Below are positions 8,026 to 16,831 of a stretch of DNA of 64,000 bases, piece by piece. A model generated the notes under the pieces. That model saw only the letters and a program-made list of their open reading frames with translations. It was not told the origin of the DNA and searched no databases. The stretch spans positions 62,001 to 126,000 of the forward strand of contig NZ_BMGI01000004.1 of the NCBI RefSeq assembly GCF_014640115.1, given 5' to 3'. The position numbers were made by a program, and so were the translations under genes. The stretch's first letter is position 1, and the number at the start of each line of letters is the position of its first letter. This DNA comes from Sinisalibacter lacisalsi (lineage in GTDB: Bacteria > Pseudomonadota > Alphaproteobacteria > Rhodobacterales > Rhodobacteraceae).

Positions 8026-9906
8026 ATGAAAAAGCTTTCGCTATTTTGCAGCACTGCCGCCCTCGCGCTGAGCGCCGGCACCGCCTTTGCGGCGGACATC
8101 GTCTCCGTCGAGTTCACCGACACCCCCGCGCCCACCGAGGCCGTTGAAATGGTGACGACGCATTCGAAATCTTCGGCCATCGTGCGCTACAGCGACGGCA
8201 CCACCAAGGAATTCCCGCTGTCCTACGTCTCGATGTTCAAGAACACCGACGCTGTGGGCGCCGACACCGCTGCGGGTCAGCTCTTCAACGCCGAGGGCGA
8301 GCCGCTGACCGACATGAACGGTGACCCGATCATCGCCGAGACGCCGGATGCCAACAGCCTGCTGAACGTTGACGGCAACCTGTTCATGGTCACGCACTAT
8401 GAATACGACTGGATCCTGGGCAACGGGGCCGAAGCCCGTCGCACCGAAGGCTGGTATTCGCGCATGCCGATGTCGATGTCGCTGGCTGCGGTCGAGCAGG
8501 ACGCAGATGGCACGTTGACGGCGACCTCGGTCAAGCCGATCGACTTTTCCGGCGTCGATGGCCTGTGGATCCCCTGCGCCGGTGGTCCGACCCCGTGGAA
8601 CACCCACCTTGGCTCGGAAGAGGATTACGATCTCTACTACCAGGCAGTTTCGGGCGAGAAGAATCTCCAACGGGCCACCGAGGGTCTGCGCGCGCTGAGC
8701 GAGATGTATCTCGATGGCGAAGAGGCCAACCCCTATCACTACGGCTTCATCCCCGAGGTAACGGTCAAGGCCGACGGCTCGACGGAAGTGGTCAAGCACT
8801 ACTCGATGGGCCGCGCCACCTGGGAAATGGCCCGCGTGATGGCCGACAGCCGCACCGTGTATTTCGGCGATGATGGCGCCTATGTCGCGATGTTCATGTA
8901 TGTTGCCGACACCGCCGAGGATCTGTCGGCCGGTGCGCTCTATGCAGCGCGCTGGAACCAGGTCTCGAGCCAAGGCGGCGGTTCTGCCACGCTCGACTGG
9001 GTCAAGCTGGGCCATGCAACCGATGCCGAGGTCAGGGCGATCATCGACAGCGGCGTGACATTCGACGACATCTTCGACTCCACCACCGCCGAAGCCACCC
9101 CGGACTGGGAAGCCCAGGGCTATCGCATGATCCGCGCCGGTCATTCGGGCGACGAGATCCTGCGCCTGAAGGACGGCATGGAACAGGCCGCGGCCTTCCT
9201 CGAATCGCGTCGCTACGCCGGCTACCTCGGCGCCACGACCGAGTTCAACAAGATGGAAGCCCTCGACGCCGACCCGAAGAAGAAGAACCTCTACCTCGCC
9301 ATTTCCTACAGCGAGAAGGGCATGCAGACCGAAGAGGGTGCCCCGCAGGACCACATCCAGATCGACAAGACCAAGGCCGGTGCCACCTACGAGATCGCCA
9401 TGGACGGCGGCCGCGTCGACATGAATGGCGAGCCGATCAACTCGGACTTTGTCGGCACCGCGATGCGGGTGCCCGCCGCCCTGCTGGGCGAGGATATCCC
9501 GGTCGACGCGCTGGGCAACATCGCCAACCCCGACAAGATCGCCAACCCCGACAACGTGTTCTTCTCGAACGAGATGCGCACGCTCTTCATCGGCGAAGAC
9601 TCGGGCACCCATGTCAACAACTTCGTCTGGGCCTACAACGTCGATACCGGCAAGCTGAGCCGGATCCTCAGCCAGGCGTCGGGCGCCGAGGCCACCGGCC
9701 TGCAGGTCGTCGACAACATCGGTGATCACGCCTACATCATGAGCAACAACCAGCATCAGGGCGAGTGGATTTCCTCGATGCCCGAGGATCTGGTGGCAGA
9801 GCTGGAAGCCGCGGCGACCGAGCTTTACGGCACCAACGACAAGGGCACGATGAACTACAAGCTGGAGGCCCACATCGGCTACCTGGGCGGCATGCCCGGC
9901 CTCTGA
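8026..9906 (+). CDS. PhoX-like (DUF839) secreted phosphatase, divergent
   Basis: This 626-residue protein begins with a Sec-type signal peptide (MKKLSLFCSTAALALSAGTAFA, cleavage after AFA). The DUF839/PhoX family motif appears as PCAGGPTPWNTHLGSEED with Cys184, the position of the iron-binding cysteine in characterised PhoX. A later segment (IGEDSGTHVNNFVWAYN) corresponds to the C-terminal propeller part. PhoX enzymes are calcium/iron phosphomonoesterases that release phosphate. Typical PhoX is exported by Tat with a twin arginine; here there is no RR, so the export route or cofactor loading may differ. ATG 8026 follows GGAATCAGGAACC. Island cargo; phosphatase activity is inferred. Confidence 0.8.
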   Translation: MKKLSLFCSTAALALSAGTAFAADIVSVEFTDTPAPTEAVEMVTTHSKSSAIVRYSDGTTKEFPLSYVSMFKNTDAVGADTAAGQLFNAEGEPLTDMNGDPIIAETPDANSLLNVDGNLFMVTHYEYDWILGNGAEARRTEGWYSRMPMSMSLAAVEQDADGTLTATSVKPIDFSGVDGLWIPCAGGPTPWNTHLGSEEDYDLYYQAVSGEKNLQRATEGLRALSEMYLDGEEANPYHYGFIPEVTVKADGSTEVVKHYSMGRATWEMARVMADSRTVYFGDDGAYVAMFMYVADTAEDLSAGALYAARWNQVSSQGGGSATLDWVKLGHATDAEVRAIIDSGVTFDDIFDSTTAEATPDWEAQGYRMIRAGHSGDEILRLKDGMEQAAAFLESRRYAGYLGATTEFNKMEALDADPKKKNLYLAISYSEKGMQTEEGAPQDHIQIDKTKAGATYEIAMDGGRVDMNGEPINSDFVGTAMRVPAALLGEDIPVDALGNIANPDKIANPDNVFFSNEMRTLFIGEDSGTHVNNFVWAYNVDTGKLSRILSQASGAEATGLQVVDNIGDHAYIMSNNQHQGEWISSMPEDLVAELEAAATELYGTNDKGTMNYKLEAHIGYLGGMPGL

Positions 9907-9923
9907 TCCGCTGACGTGACATC

Positions 9924-9953
9924 GGGGCCGGGCCTGTCACAGGGCCCGGCCCC
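9924..9953 (+). terminator. Strong hairpin after the PhoX-like gene
   Basis: An 11-bp perfect stem (GGGGCCGGGCC at 9924-9934 and its complement at 9943-9953) with an 8-base loop follows the stop at 9906 and is trailed by ATTCATTCTA. It probably reduces or ends transcription before the downstream haem protein gene. Confidence 0.6.
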
Positions 9954-9987
9954 ATTCATTCTACCCATCAGCCCAAGGGGAAGCCCC

Positions 9988-11961
9988 ATGCATCGCACAA
10001 CCCTTCGCACCGTTCTTCTTGCCGGCACCGGCCTTGTCGCGATGACCGGCGCGGCCCCTGCGGAGGAGTATGCCGCACCGCTGATCGGCACCTACATTTC
10101 GCGCGCGCAATTCCCGAATCCGTACGCCCATATTCCCGCCCAGTGCTATATCGAGACCGCCGGCGGCACTCAAAACCCTTGCCAGGTTTGCCATACCGAT
10201 GGTCTGGCCGACCGCAGTTTCGGCAACAACGCGCCGCAGGGCGGGGCTTCGCCCTTCATCGGCGATCTCACCGCCGAATACGCCTTTGCCGCGCTGAATT
10301 ATCCGTTCCAGCCCAACGGTTCGATCAACCCGTGGGAAAACACCCTGTTCCCCGAGAAACTGCGCGCTGCCGTAACCGAGGCCGGGCATGACCCGGCCGC
10401 CTGGGACATGGAAACTTGGGTCCGGCAAGACAACTGGACCGCCGCCGCCGTGCGCCGCCCGGGTGATGCGCGCGACTGGGACAGCGGCGCGAAGGACGAT
10501 CCGTTCCGCCTGTTCCCGGCGCTGTCGCCCGCCGACCTGCCCGCCGATGCCGATGGCTTCGTGCGCTCGGGCCGCGAAGTGGGTGCGTTCTTCAACGACG
10601 GGCGTGGCTGGATCACCGGTTGGCGGTCAGTCAATTTCGTCCCCCACGGAATATTCACCCCGCTGACCGGCTCGGTCTCCGGCATCTACATTCGCCTGCC
10701 CGACCGCTTCATGCGCGATGCCGAAGGGCGGTATGATATCAAGACCTATGCGGCCAATCTCGACCTCGTGGCCGCTGCTGTGTCCGACCATCTTCCCCAG
10801 GACGCGCCTACCACCTATCAGGGCGCAGCCGCAGACATTCCGGTGCAGCCCGGCCTTTACCCGCAGGGAACCGAGTTCGCCCACCCGCTGCACTACGTCG
10901 ATACCGCCGCCGACGGCAGCGAGGGCGCCCCCGGCCGCTTCCCTGGCGCGCGCGCCGACCGGGTGAAAGAAATCCGCTACATGTACAAGATCAGGGCGTT
11001 CGACCCCGACTATGCCGGCCCCGAGATCAAGGAGGAAAGTGCCCCCGCCTATGCCAACCGCAAAGAGGGCTGGATCGACAACGGCGCGGGCTGGATCCTT
11101 GCCGGCTGGATCGAGGACGCAGGCGGTGCGCTGCGCGCCCAGACACCCTCGGAACTGGTGCAATGCGTGGGCTGCCATTCGGGGCATGAACCGCAGCGCG
11201 AAACCGGGGGCCATGCAACCTTTCAATCCGGCGTGGGCGTGACCATCGACGGCACTTGGGCGATGCCGCGCCGCCTGCCCGGCGAAGCCGGCTGGGGCGA
11301 GATGACCGCGATGGGCTATCGTGCGCCGGCCGATGCCGACGCGGTGGGCACAGCAGCCTATCCCGACCCGATCAACCGCGCTATGGCGACGGGGGAGTTT
11401 GCGCATTTCCTGGAAAATGTCGTGGGCGTAAGCCTTTACGGCGATATGCCGGCCAGCGTCGAGGCGTTCCTGTCGAACACGATCCGCGCGCAGAGCGGCT
11501 ATTCCGCCGATTGGCCCGCGTTGGAAACCGCGTCGGCAGAGGCTTACGTGGAAACCCAGCGCCTTCGTGCCCGGCTCTTGAAAGAGTTGACCGCGAACGG
11601 CGCGTATCAGGATACCGAGGGTAACCTGGTCGGCGCGTTGCTTTATCCGCCACGATCCTCCGCGCTTGAAGCCGCGCGGGGCTACCGCATGGTCGTGGCC
11701 ACCCAGCGATTTGATTTCGGCAAGGATGTGTTCCCCGAAACGCCCGTGACTTTCCGCTATTTCCGCGAACCCGAGACCGCATTCGCCCATCAGGATGGCC
11801 GCCCCTACGAGGTCGGCGAGACTGTCGTGGACCGCCCTATCGACGAGGATCGCACAAGCCTGACCTGGGGCGTAGGCATCGCGCCGACGGAAATCACAGA
11901 CTCGCCCGACTACCAACCGATCCTCGACTACTTAGCCGAACATGCGGGGCCAAACAGGTGA
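9988..11961 (+). CDS. Periplasmic protein with two CXXCH haem c motifs, unrecognised
   Basis: This 657-residue protein starts at ATG 9988 after CAAGGGGAAG and has a signal peptide ending near GAAPAEEY. Two haem c attachment motifs are present: CQVCH starting at Cys65 and CVGCH at Cys393, in two halves of the protein, so it is likely a di-haem periplasmic redox protein. I do not recognise the rest as a named family; segments such as GWRSVNFVPHGIFTPLTGS and RVKEIRYMYKIRAFDP look like a compact enzyme-like core. It follows the PhoX-like gene by 81 bases, same strand, and the two form a pair of exported proteins on the island. No function assigned. Confidence 0.75.
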   Translation: MHRTTLRTVLLAGTGLVAMTGAAPAEEYAAPLIGTYISRAQFPNPYAHIPAQCYIETAGGTQNPCQVCHTDGLADRSFGNNAPQGGASPFIGDLTAEYAFAALNYPFQPNGSINPWENTLFPEKLRAAVTEAGHDPAAWDMETWVRQDNWTAAAVRRPGDARDWDSGAKDDPFRLFPALSPADLPADADGFVRSGREVGAFFNDGRGWITGWRSVNFVPHGIFTPLTGSVSGIYIRLPDRFMRDAEGRYDIKTYAANLDLVAAAVSDHLPQDAPTTYQGAAADIPVQPGLYPQGTEFAHPLHYVDTAADGSEGAPGRFPGARADRVKEIRYMYKIRAFDPDYAGPEIKEESAPAYANRKEGWIDNGAGWILAGWIEDAGGALRAQTPSELVQCVGCHSGHEPQRETGGHATFQSGVGVTIDGTWAMPRRLPGEAGWGEMTAMGYRAPADADAVGTAAYPDPINRAMATGEFAHFLENVVGVSLYGDMPASVEAFLSNTIRAQSGYSADWPALETASAEAYVETQRLRARLLKELTANGAYQDTEGNLVGALLYPPRSSALEAARGYRMVVATQRFDFGKDVFPETPVTFRYFREPETAFAHQDGRPYEVGETVVDRPIDEDRTSLTWGVGIAPTEITDSPDYQPILDYLAEHAGPNR

Positions 11962-12125
11962 TGCCGACGACGGCCAAGCCTGAACTTGCCGCCGTCTCAA
12001 AGAGATTTTCCGGCAGGCTCGAACACGCTGTACCAACACTGACGAACTGTCGGTCGCGTCCGGAATGGTTGTCTGTTCTAGAGGAACTGCCACGCAGCGC
12101 AAATACCTCACTAAAGGGCGGGAGT

Positions 12126-12147
12126 GGGCCGTCCGTGAAGACGGCCC
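12126..12147 (-). terminator. Hairpin downstream of the short recombinase gene
   Basis: An 8-bp stem (GGGCCGTC 12126-12133 with GACGGCCC 12140-12147) and 6-base loop lies 7 bases beyond the minus-strand stop at 12154. The T tract is weak, so terminator function is probable but not certain. Confidence 0.5.
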
Positions 12148-12153
12148 ATGCCT

Positions 12154-12786
12154 TTAGATTTCGATAGCTTCGGCGATAGCCAGCGCATCTTCAAGCTCAA
12201 CGCCAAGGTATCTGACAGTGCTGTCCATCTTGGTATGGCCCAACAACAGCTGGACTGCCCGAAGGTTGCCCGTTTTCTTATAGATTTGGGTCACCTTCGT
12301 TCGCCTCATCGAGTGCGTGCCATAGGCGCTGGCCTCCAGGCCAATGGATGTCACCCACTCACGGACAATACGCGCGTACTGGCGGGTCGAGATGTGAAGC
12401 CGTTCGTGAAAACGACCAGGCCAGAGGTATTCGGATCCGACCATGAGCGGCTCCCGCATCCACCTTGCGAGCGATGCCCGCGTGCCTTCTGAGATTTCGA
12501 AGCGGACGGGTTTCTGCGTCTTGCTCTGCAGAACCGACGCGCGTTCCTTGATTTGGCCTGACGCCATGACATCGACCACCTTCATCTTCACCAGATCGCA
12601 GCCGCGCAGCTTGCTGTCGATGGCAAGATTGAAGAGGGCCAGATCACGATGGTTCTGGGCCAGCTCCAGACGCACCCTGATCGCCCAGACGTGTTTGGGC
12701 TTGAGCGGCCTCTTCTGGCCGACAATTCGACCTTTGTTCCAGGCTGGGCGCAACGCGCGGATAGCGGGTAAGTTTGGTGTTTCCAT
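12154..12786 (-). CDS. Short tyrosine recombinase/integrase
   Basis: The protein has 210 residues and consists mainly of a tyrosine recombinase catalytic domain. Visible catalytic elements are the Arg of SKLRGCDLV, the H-x-x-R of THSMRRTK, the His of LLGHTKM and a Tyr in VRYLG near the end. The N-terminal core-binding domain is largely missing, as in a known group of short integrases in alphaproteobacterial plasmids and islands. ATG 12786 is chosen because GGAGGAACC precedes it; an upstream in-frame start would be in a low-complexity stretch. It is oriented opposite to the main integrase and may belong to an older or nested insertion. Confidence 0.85.
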   Translation of the reverse strand: METPNLPAIRALRPAWNKGRIVGQKRPLKPKHVWAIRVRLELAQNHRDLALFNLAIDSKLRGCDLVKMKVVDVMASGQIKERASVLQSKTQKPVRFEISEGTRASLARWMREPLMVGSEYLWPGRFHERLHISTRQYARIVREWVTSIGLEASAYGTHSMRRTKVTQIYKKTGNLRAVQLLLGHTKMDSTVRYLGVELEDALAIAEAIEI

Positions 12787-12931
12787 GATGGTTCCTCCGA
12801 TCCACCACGCCCCCCCCCACATCGACAACCCGACGTTGACAAGACATCATATCACACAATGCTGCACCGCACCCGAGGTCGGCTTCGAGCCCAGAGCGGA
12901 CAGCGTTCTCGCTCAGGAAAAAGCAGTTCGC

Positions 12932-13945
12932 TCACCTACTTTTTTTTTCTGGTGGACCGTCTGCAAGCCTCCAGTGCGCCTGGTAGACCACGCCCGAGTT
13001 GATCGAGTCATCCGCATTGCGTCGATGATCTGGAAAGGCTTCGATGCCCGCGACGACCATGCTGATAGGCAAGGCTTCGCTGAGAAAGATTTGGAAGGCA
13101 TTGTCGCGTGTGACCTGTATTCGGTTCGGACGGTCCAGCGCACCTCGATAGAGACCAATTTCCGGAAACCGCTCACCGGTCACCCACAGCGCGGAACCGC
13201 ATTCTCCACAGAAGTGCCGTTTCAACCGTTTTCCGCTGCCGCCGAGATGTACGAATGTAGTGCTTTCGCCCTCGACCAATCGGAACTTGTCACGTTTGAA
13301 AAGTAGCTCGTGATTCACCTCAGTTCCCAACGACATCTGGCAAGATCGGCAGTGACAGACAACGACGAAGTCGGGTTTGCCATCCGCCTCGAACCGAACG
13401 GAGCCGCAAAGGCAACCGCCAGTATGAGGTCCTTCGGTCGGGTCGAGATCGTCGTGCAGAATATGAGCTTCAGAGACCACTTCCTGCGCAACAGAACCAT
13501 CGGCTGGGTCGCAATGCCCGCGATATGCACGATAGCCAGCGGGCGTCACTGTGCCGGACTGCGCACTCTGCAGGTAAAGAAACAGGAGTGTTTCAGAACC
13601 GTAATCTACCGACTGTGGTCGGTCGAGCGACGTCGTGATGATGTTTTGAGAGTCGGGATACCTTTCGAACGTCATAAACAGGTGCGTGCCGCAATCCTCG
13701 CAGAAGTGGAGAAAGACCTTCTTGCCACTTCCCTGTGAGATATGCGTGTAGGTCTTGGGGTTTCCTTTGACGACTTCTATGTCACCTCTGAAAAAGCAAT
13801 GTTCGAGGAGATACGGGCCTCCCGTAAATTTCTGGCAGAACCGGCAATTGCAGACAAAAGCATTGGCCGTGTGCTTGACGGTTCGATATCTGACTCGGCC
13901 GCACTGGCAGCCACCAGAGTGACCATCGGCGAAGTCTCGTTCCAA
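12932..13945 (-). CDS. Tandem GFA/CENP-V domain zinc protein
   Basis: This 337-residue protein has two copies of the GFA (glutathione-dependent formaldehyde-activating enzyme-like) domain. Each has the zinc cysteine series: GGCQCGRVRY, CNCRFCQ and FCEDCGT in the first half; GGCLCGSVRF, CHCRSCQ and FCGECGS in the second. GFA proteins bind zinc; S-hydroxymethylglutathione synthase activity is known for one member but is not general. No ATG fits the N-terminus; TTG 13945 after AGGGGAACAAATT is the best start, with another TTG at 13981 possible. Codon use is less GC-rich than in the flanking chromosome. Confidence 0.8.
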   Translation of the reverse strand: MERDFADGHSGGCQCGRVRYRTVKHTANAFVCNCRFCQKFTGGPYLLEHCFFRGDIEVVKGNPKTYTHISQGSGKKVFLHFCEDCGTHLFMTFERYPDSQNIITTSLDRPQSVDYGSETLLFLYLQSAQSGTVTPAGYRAYRGHCDPADGSVAQEVVSEAHILHDDLDPTEGPHTGGCLCGSVRFEADGKPDFVVVCHCRSCQMSLGTEVNHELLFKRDKFRLVEGESTTFVHLGGSGKRLKRHFCGECGSALWVTGERFPEIGLYRGALDRPNRIQVTRDNAFQIFLSEALPISMVVAGIEAFPDHRRNADDSINSGVVYQAHWRLADGPPEKKSR

Positions 13946-14480
13946 AATTTGTTCCCCTTGAACAGGCTTTCGAAAACTCAAGCGAAGCTAGGGCTTCGCC
14001 CCCAAGGCTAAGCAGCACGGACCGGCGTGTCAAAGTCTCTGCTGTCTCGAGGACCCAATCAAATCGAGGCGAAGTCCGAGAAGGAGTCATTCATCAGGGC
14101 TTTCCATGCGGCTTACATGAACGGCGGTCATGTCCCGCTCTGCCATCATTCGCCGATTGAAAATGCTGCGCGAGGCATGAATGGCCGCTTCGACGGGCCG
14201 CACCGCAGCATTGGGCTGGGTCGACCAGCGGCGGCTCTGGGCCGGTCGCGTCGCGAAGGGCGACCACAGTTCGCATCTTTGCACCGGCGGCGTCCTGCCA
14301 TTAAGGTCGGTTGTTCCGGGCGACTCTAAGGGCAGCTATTGTGGGTGCTGCAGGTGTTACCCAGCACGGTTGCAACGTAGCTCCGCGCTCGAAGTTGTCA
14401 TGATGTGGGAAAAACTTGTGCGAGGTGAGTTTAACCTGTGAGTGGGAAAACAGATCGGCCTGGGCAGTCTCTGAAGGCAT
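13946..14480. other. Gene-poor island DNA
   Basis: About 530 bases between the GFA gene and the lipoprotein gene. Small open frames exist on both strands, but none has a domain or a convincing ribosome site. GC is lower than in the chromosome. It may hold decayed sequence. Confidence 0.4.
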
Positions 14481-14834
14481 CTATTGGAAATACGCATACG
14501 GTTGATACACAGGCACGGGAATGTAAGTCGGTCGGACTGACTGGGCTGCGATTATGGCGCTGTCGTCCGTCTTTGTGGCTTCACAAGCGAATGTGTGGAT
14601 TTCCTCAGCGCTGAGGGGGCTGACTGCATTGCCACCTTTGTAGTTGGCGTATTTTCCAAACTTTGCGCAGTGCTGCACGGCGATTTCGCGAGCTTCCGGT
14701 GTAAGTGTCAATACTTCGTCATACGCCTCATAGCGCACCGCAATGCCGTTTGCCGACGCATGATGCAGAACTGGCGGAGTCGCGGCGCAGGCCGCCAATG
14801 CCGGAACAGCGACTGCAAGATAGATGATCTTCAA
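14481..14834 (-). CDS. Small lipoprotein of unknown function
   Basis: The protein has 117 residues. The start is a TTG at 14834 behind a strong AAGGAG site. It begins MKIIYLAVAVPALAACAAT, a lipoprotein signal with lipobox LAAC, so it is anchored in the envelope. The mature part includes VQHCAKFGKYANYKGG and FACEATK, so two cysteines could pair, and it ends in a Pro/Tyr-rich tail (PVPVYQPYAYF). I do not recognise a family. It stands alone in gene-poor island DNA. Confidence 0.65.
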   Translation of the reverse strand: MKIIYLAVAVPALAACAATPPVLHHASANGIAVRYEAYDEVLTLTPEAREIAVQHCAKFGKYANYKGGNAVSPLSAEEIHTFACEATKTDDSAIIAAQSVRPTYIPVPVYQPYAYFQ

Positions 14835-15596
14835 TTTGTTCTCCTTGGGTTGCGGGTCAGGTGGGCGACCGGCAAAGTGCGCTAGCCGTGACAGGTGGAA
14901 CGTTGCATTGATCCTTAACGCAAGTAAAGTGTCTGTCGGCGTATTCCAACCTATCGAAGCCGGAGCTTTCGACTACGCGAGAAAGTCGCCCCCGCTTTGC
15001 GGTGGATTTCGACCGGGCCGGGGAGAAATCTCGTATCGCCGCGCCGTTCTCCGCTATAGATCCGTCCAAATCGGCCTTGGGGCGCTGCTAAGGCACCAAA
15101 GTGCTCCGCAGGTAGAAATCAGCACGACCCGCAGCCCCGATCCCCCGTAGACGCCAGTCATCGGAGGGGGAGCGGGGCGGCACTCTATGCCCCCCTTGTT
15201 CCAGCATACATTTACTGACACCCCTACCGGCACTTCGGCGGCTTGGTGTGCGTCGCAATCCTGTGAGCGCGGCATAGCCGGAAGTCGTGGGTTTGGGCTA
15301 GCAGAGGTGGGTGCTGGTCAGTTGCATTGAATTCTTGGAAGTCAATCGAAAAAGAGACCTGCCCATCTTTGACGGGCATTTTCTATCTGAAAAGTTGCCC
15401 AAAAGTCACAAATCTAGCATGCAGTTACTGACACTCTCCAGCCAATTCCAACACGAAGGTTCGCGGCCTGCTTGCCGCTGAATCAGGCCCGGTCTAGATT
15501 CTTCCCTATAACAGTTTGCATGGGCGACTTGAGCACATTCAGCCAAATCGGATGCGCGAACTTTAAGTGATAGAAGGGCCTGCGGGTTGGTGAGAG
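14835..15596. other. Gene-poor island DNA upstream of the integrase
   Basis: About 760 bases of lower-GC sequence with no supported gene. A stem with one mismatch (TGCCCATC with GACGGGCA, 15360-15378) followed by TTTTCT looks like a rho-independent terminator on the plus strand, but no gene feeds it. The promoter for the integrase operon is expected in the last part of this stretch. Confidence 0.4.
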
Positions 15597-15770
15597 ATGG
15601 CAACGACAAACATAGAACAAAAAGCACTTGGCTTGCTGAACGCGTTTGAGCAAGCCGGAAAAGCGGTAAGTCGTGTCACAGTGGAGGGCCGAAAGATCGA
15701 AATCGTACTCTCGGCACCCAAAGTAGAAGACGAATTCGACAGGATTGATTTGCGCCATGACCAAACGTGA
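15597..15770 (+). CDS. 57-residue ORF overlapping the integrase start
   Basis: ATG 15597 opens a frame of 57 codons (begins MATTNIEQKALGLL, ends DLRHDQT) that overlaps the integrase ATG by 14 bases in another frame. It encodes a short helical N-terminus followed by a basic VEGRKIEIVL strand. The overlap suggests translational coupling. Small genes in this position in islands often encode accessory or directionality factors, but no excisionase motif is evident here, so the function is unknown. Confidence 0.6.
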   Translation: MATTNIEQKALGLLNAFEQAGKAVSRVTVEGRKIEIVLSAPKVEDEFDRIDLRHDQT

Positions 15771-16770
15771 GCTTCCCAAGCACGTCTACCGGCAAAGAAA
15801 TGGGCTTTATTTTCAGCGCCGCGGCTGGTCTTCCCAAAAGTTCCGAAGTGAATTCGGGACGCCGGAATTCTGGCAAGAGTACGCGGAAATTCTCAACGGA
15901 GATAGGAAGCCTGTGCGGGTGAGTTCGTGCACCTTTGATGCGTTGATTTCAAGCTATCGCGCCTCGCCGCGCTATAGGCACCTCAAGCCTCGGACAGCGC
16001 TCGACTATGATAAATACCTGGACTTCTTTCGGTCCCGTATGGGCGCGGCGAACCCAACCAAAATGAAACGTAAGGACGTGATCCGGCTTCGGGACACAAA
16101 CGCGACCAAACCCTACTTCGCCAACTACTCGCTGCGCGTGTTGCGGGTGCTCATGGAGCATTGCGTCGATCTCGGCTGGCGCGACGACAACCCGGCCAAG
16201 GGTGTGCCGGAAATCAGGGTCAAGACCACGAAAGAGCGCGAGCCTTGGCCGCGTGACCTGCTCGCGGCCTACCGCGCGAGGTGTCCGATCAGCTCGCGGG
16301 AGCGGCTAGTGATGGAGCTGTGCGTTGGCACTGGCCAACGGATCGGTGACGTGTTGGAAATGCGGTGGTCCGATATCGAGGATGGGTCGGTCTTCGTGCG
16401 CCAGAACAAAACCCGCAAGGAACTGTGGGTGCCGATCCTTCCTGAACTTCAAGAGGCGCTTGACGCGGCCAGCCGCCATTCGGTCTTCATCGTGACCAAT
16501 GAGCGGGGCACTAATCGCTGGTCCTATCGCGGGGCCTCGCAGGCTGTGCGCAAGGTGCGCGCCGAGATCGGCGCTTTGGACTACGACATTCACAGCTGGC
16601 GCTACAACGCCGCGACGGAGCTGCTCGAGGCCGGGTGCGCCGACGATCTGATCGCCGCCGTGACCGGGCAAAGCCCGGCGATGGTGGAGCATTACACGCG
16701 CAAGATTCGCCAGAAACTTCGTGCGGCGCAGGCGCAGCAGATGCGAACGGAACAAAAACGGAATGTTTAG
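15757..16770 (+). CDS. Tyrosine integrase of the island
   Basis: This 337-residue site-specific recombinase has an N-terminal SAM-like core-binding domain (about residues 60-140, TFDALISSYRASPRYRHLKPRT) and a C-terminal catalytic domain. Catalytic residues are Arg in GTGQRIGDVLEMRW, the H-x-x-R of IHSWRYNAATEL, and Tyr in MVEHYTRK. The usual second His (GH before the Tyr) reads TGQ, a known variation in this subfamily. It points toward the tRNA-Cys gene, whose 3' end lies 61 bases after its stop, and is the likely enzyme that inserted the island there. ATG 15757 is chosen because MTKRELPKHVY begins the conserved N-terminus. Confidence 0.93.
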   Translation: MTKRELPKHVYRQRNGLYFQRRGWSSQKFRSEFGTPEFWQEYAEILNGDRKPVRVSSCTFDALISSYRASPRYRHLKPRTALDYDKYLDFFRSRMGAANPTKMKRKDVIRLRDTNATKPYFANYSLRVLRVLMEHCVDLGWRDDNPAKGVPEIRVKTTKEREPWPRDLLAAYRARCPISSRERLVMELCVGTGQRIGDVLEMRWSDIEDGSVFVRQNKTRKELWVPILPELQEALDAASRHSVFIVTNERGTNRWSYRGASQAVRKVRAEIGALDYDIHSWRYNAATELLEAGCADDLIAAVTGQSPAMVEHYTRKIRQKLRAAQAQQMRTEQKRNV

Positions 16771-16831
16771 ACAGATGTTTAGACGCACTGGGCAATGCCC
16801 GGCTTCTGTCGTCTAACCCATTGAAAGATTG

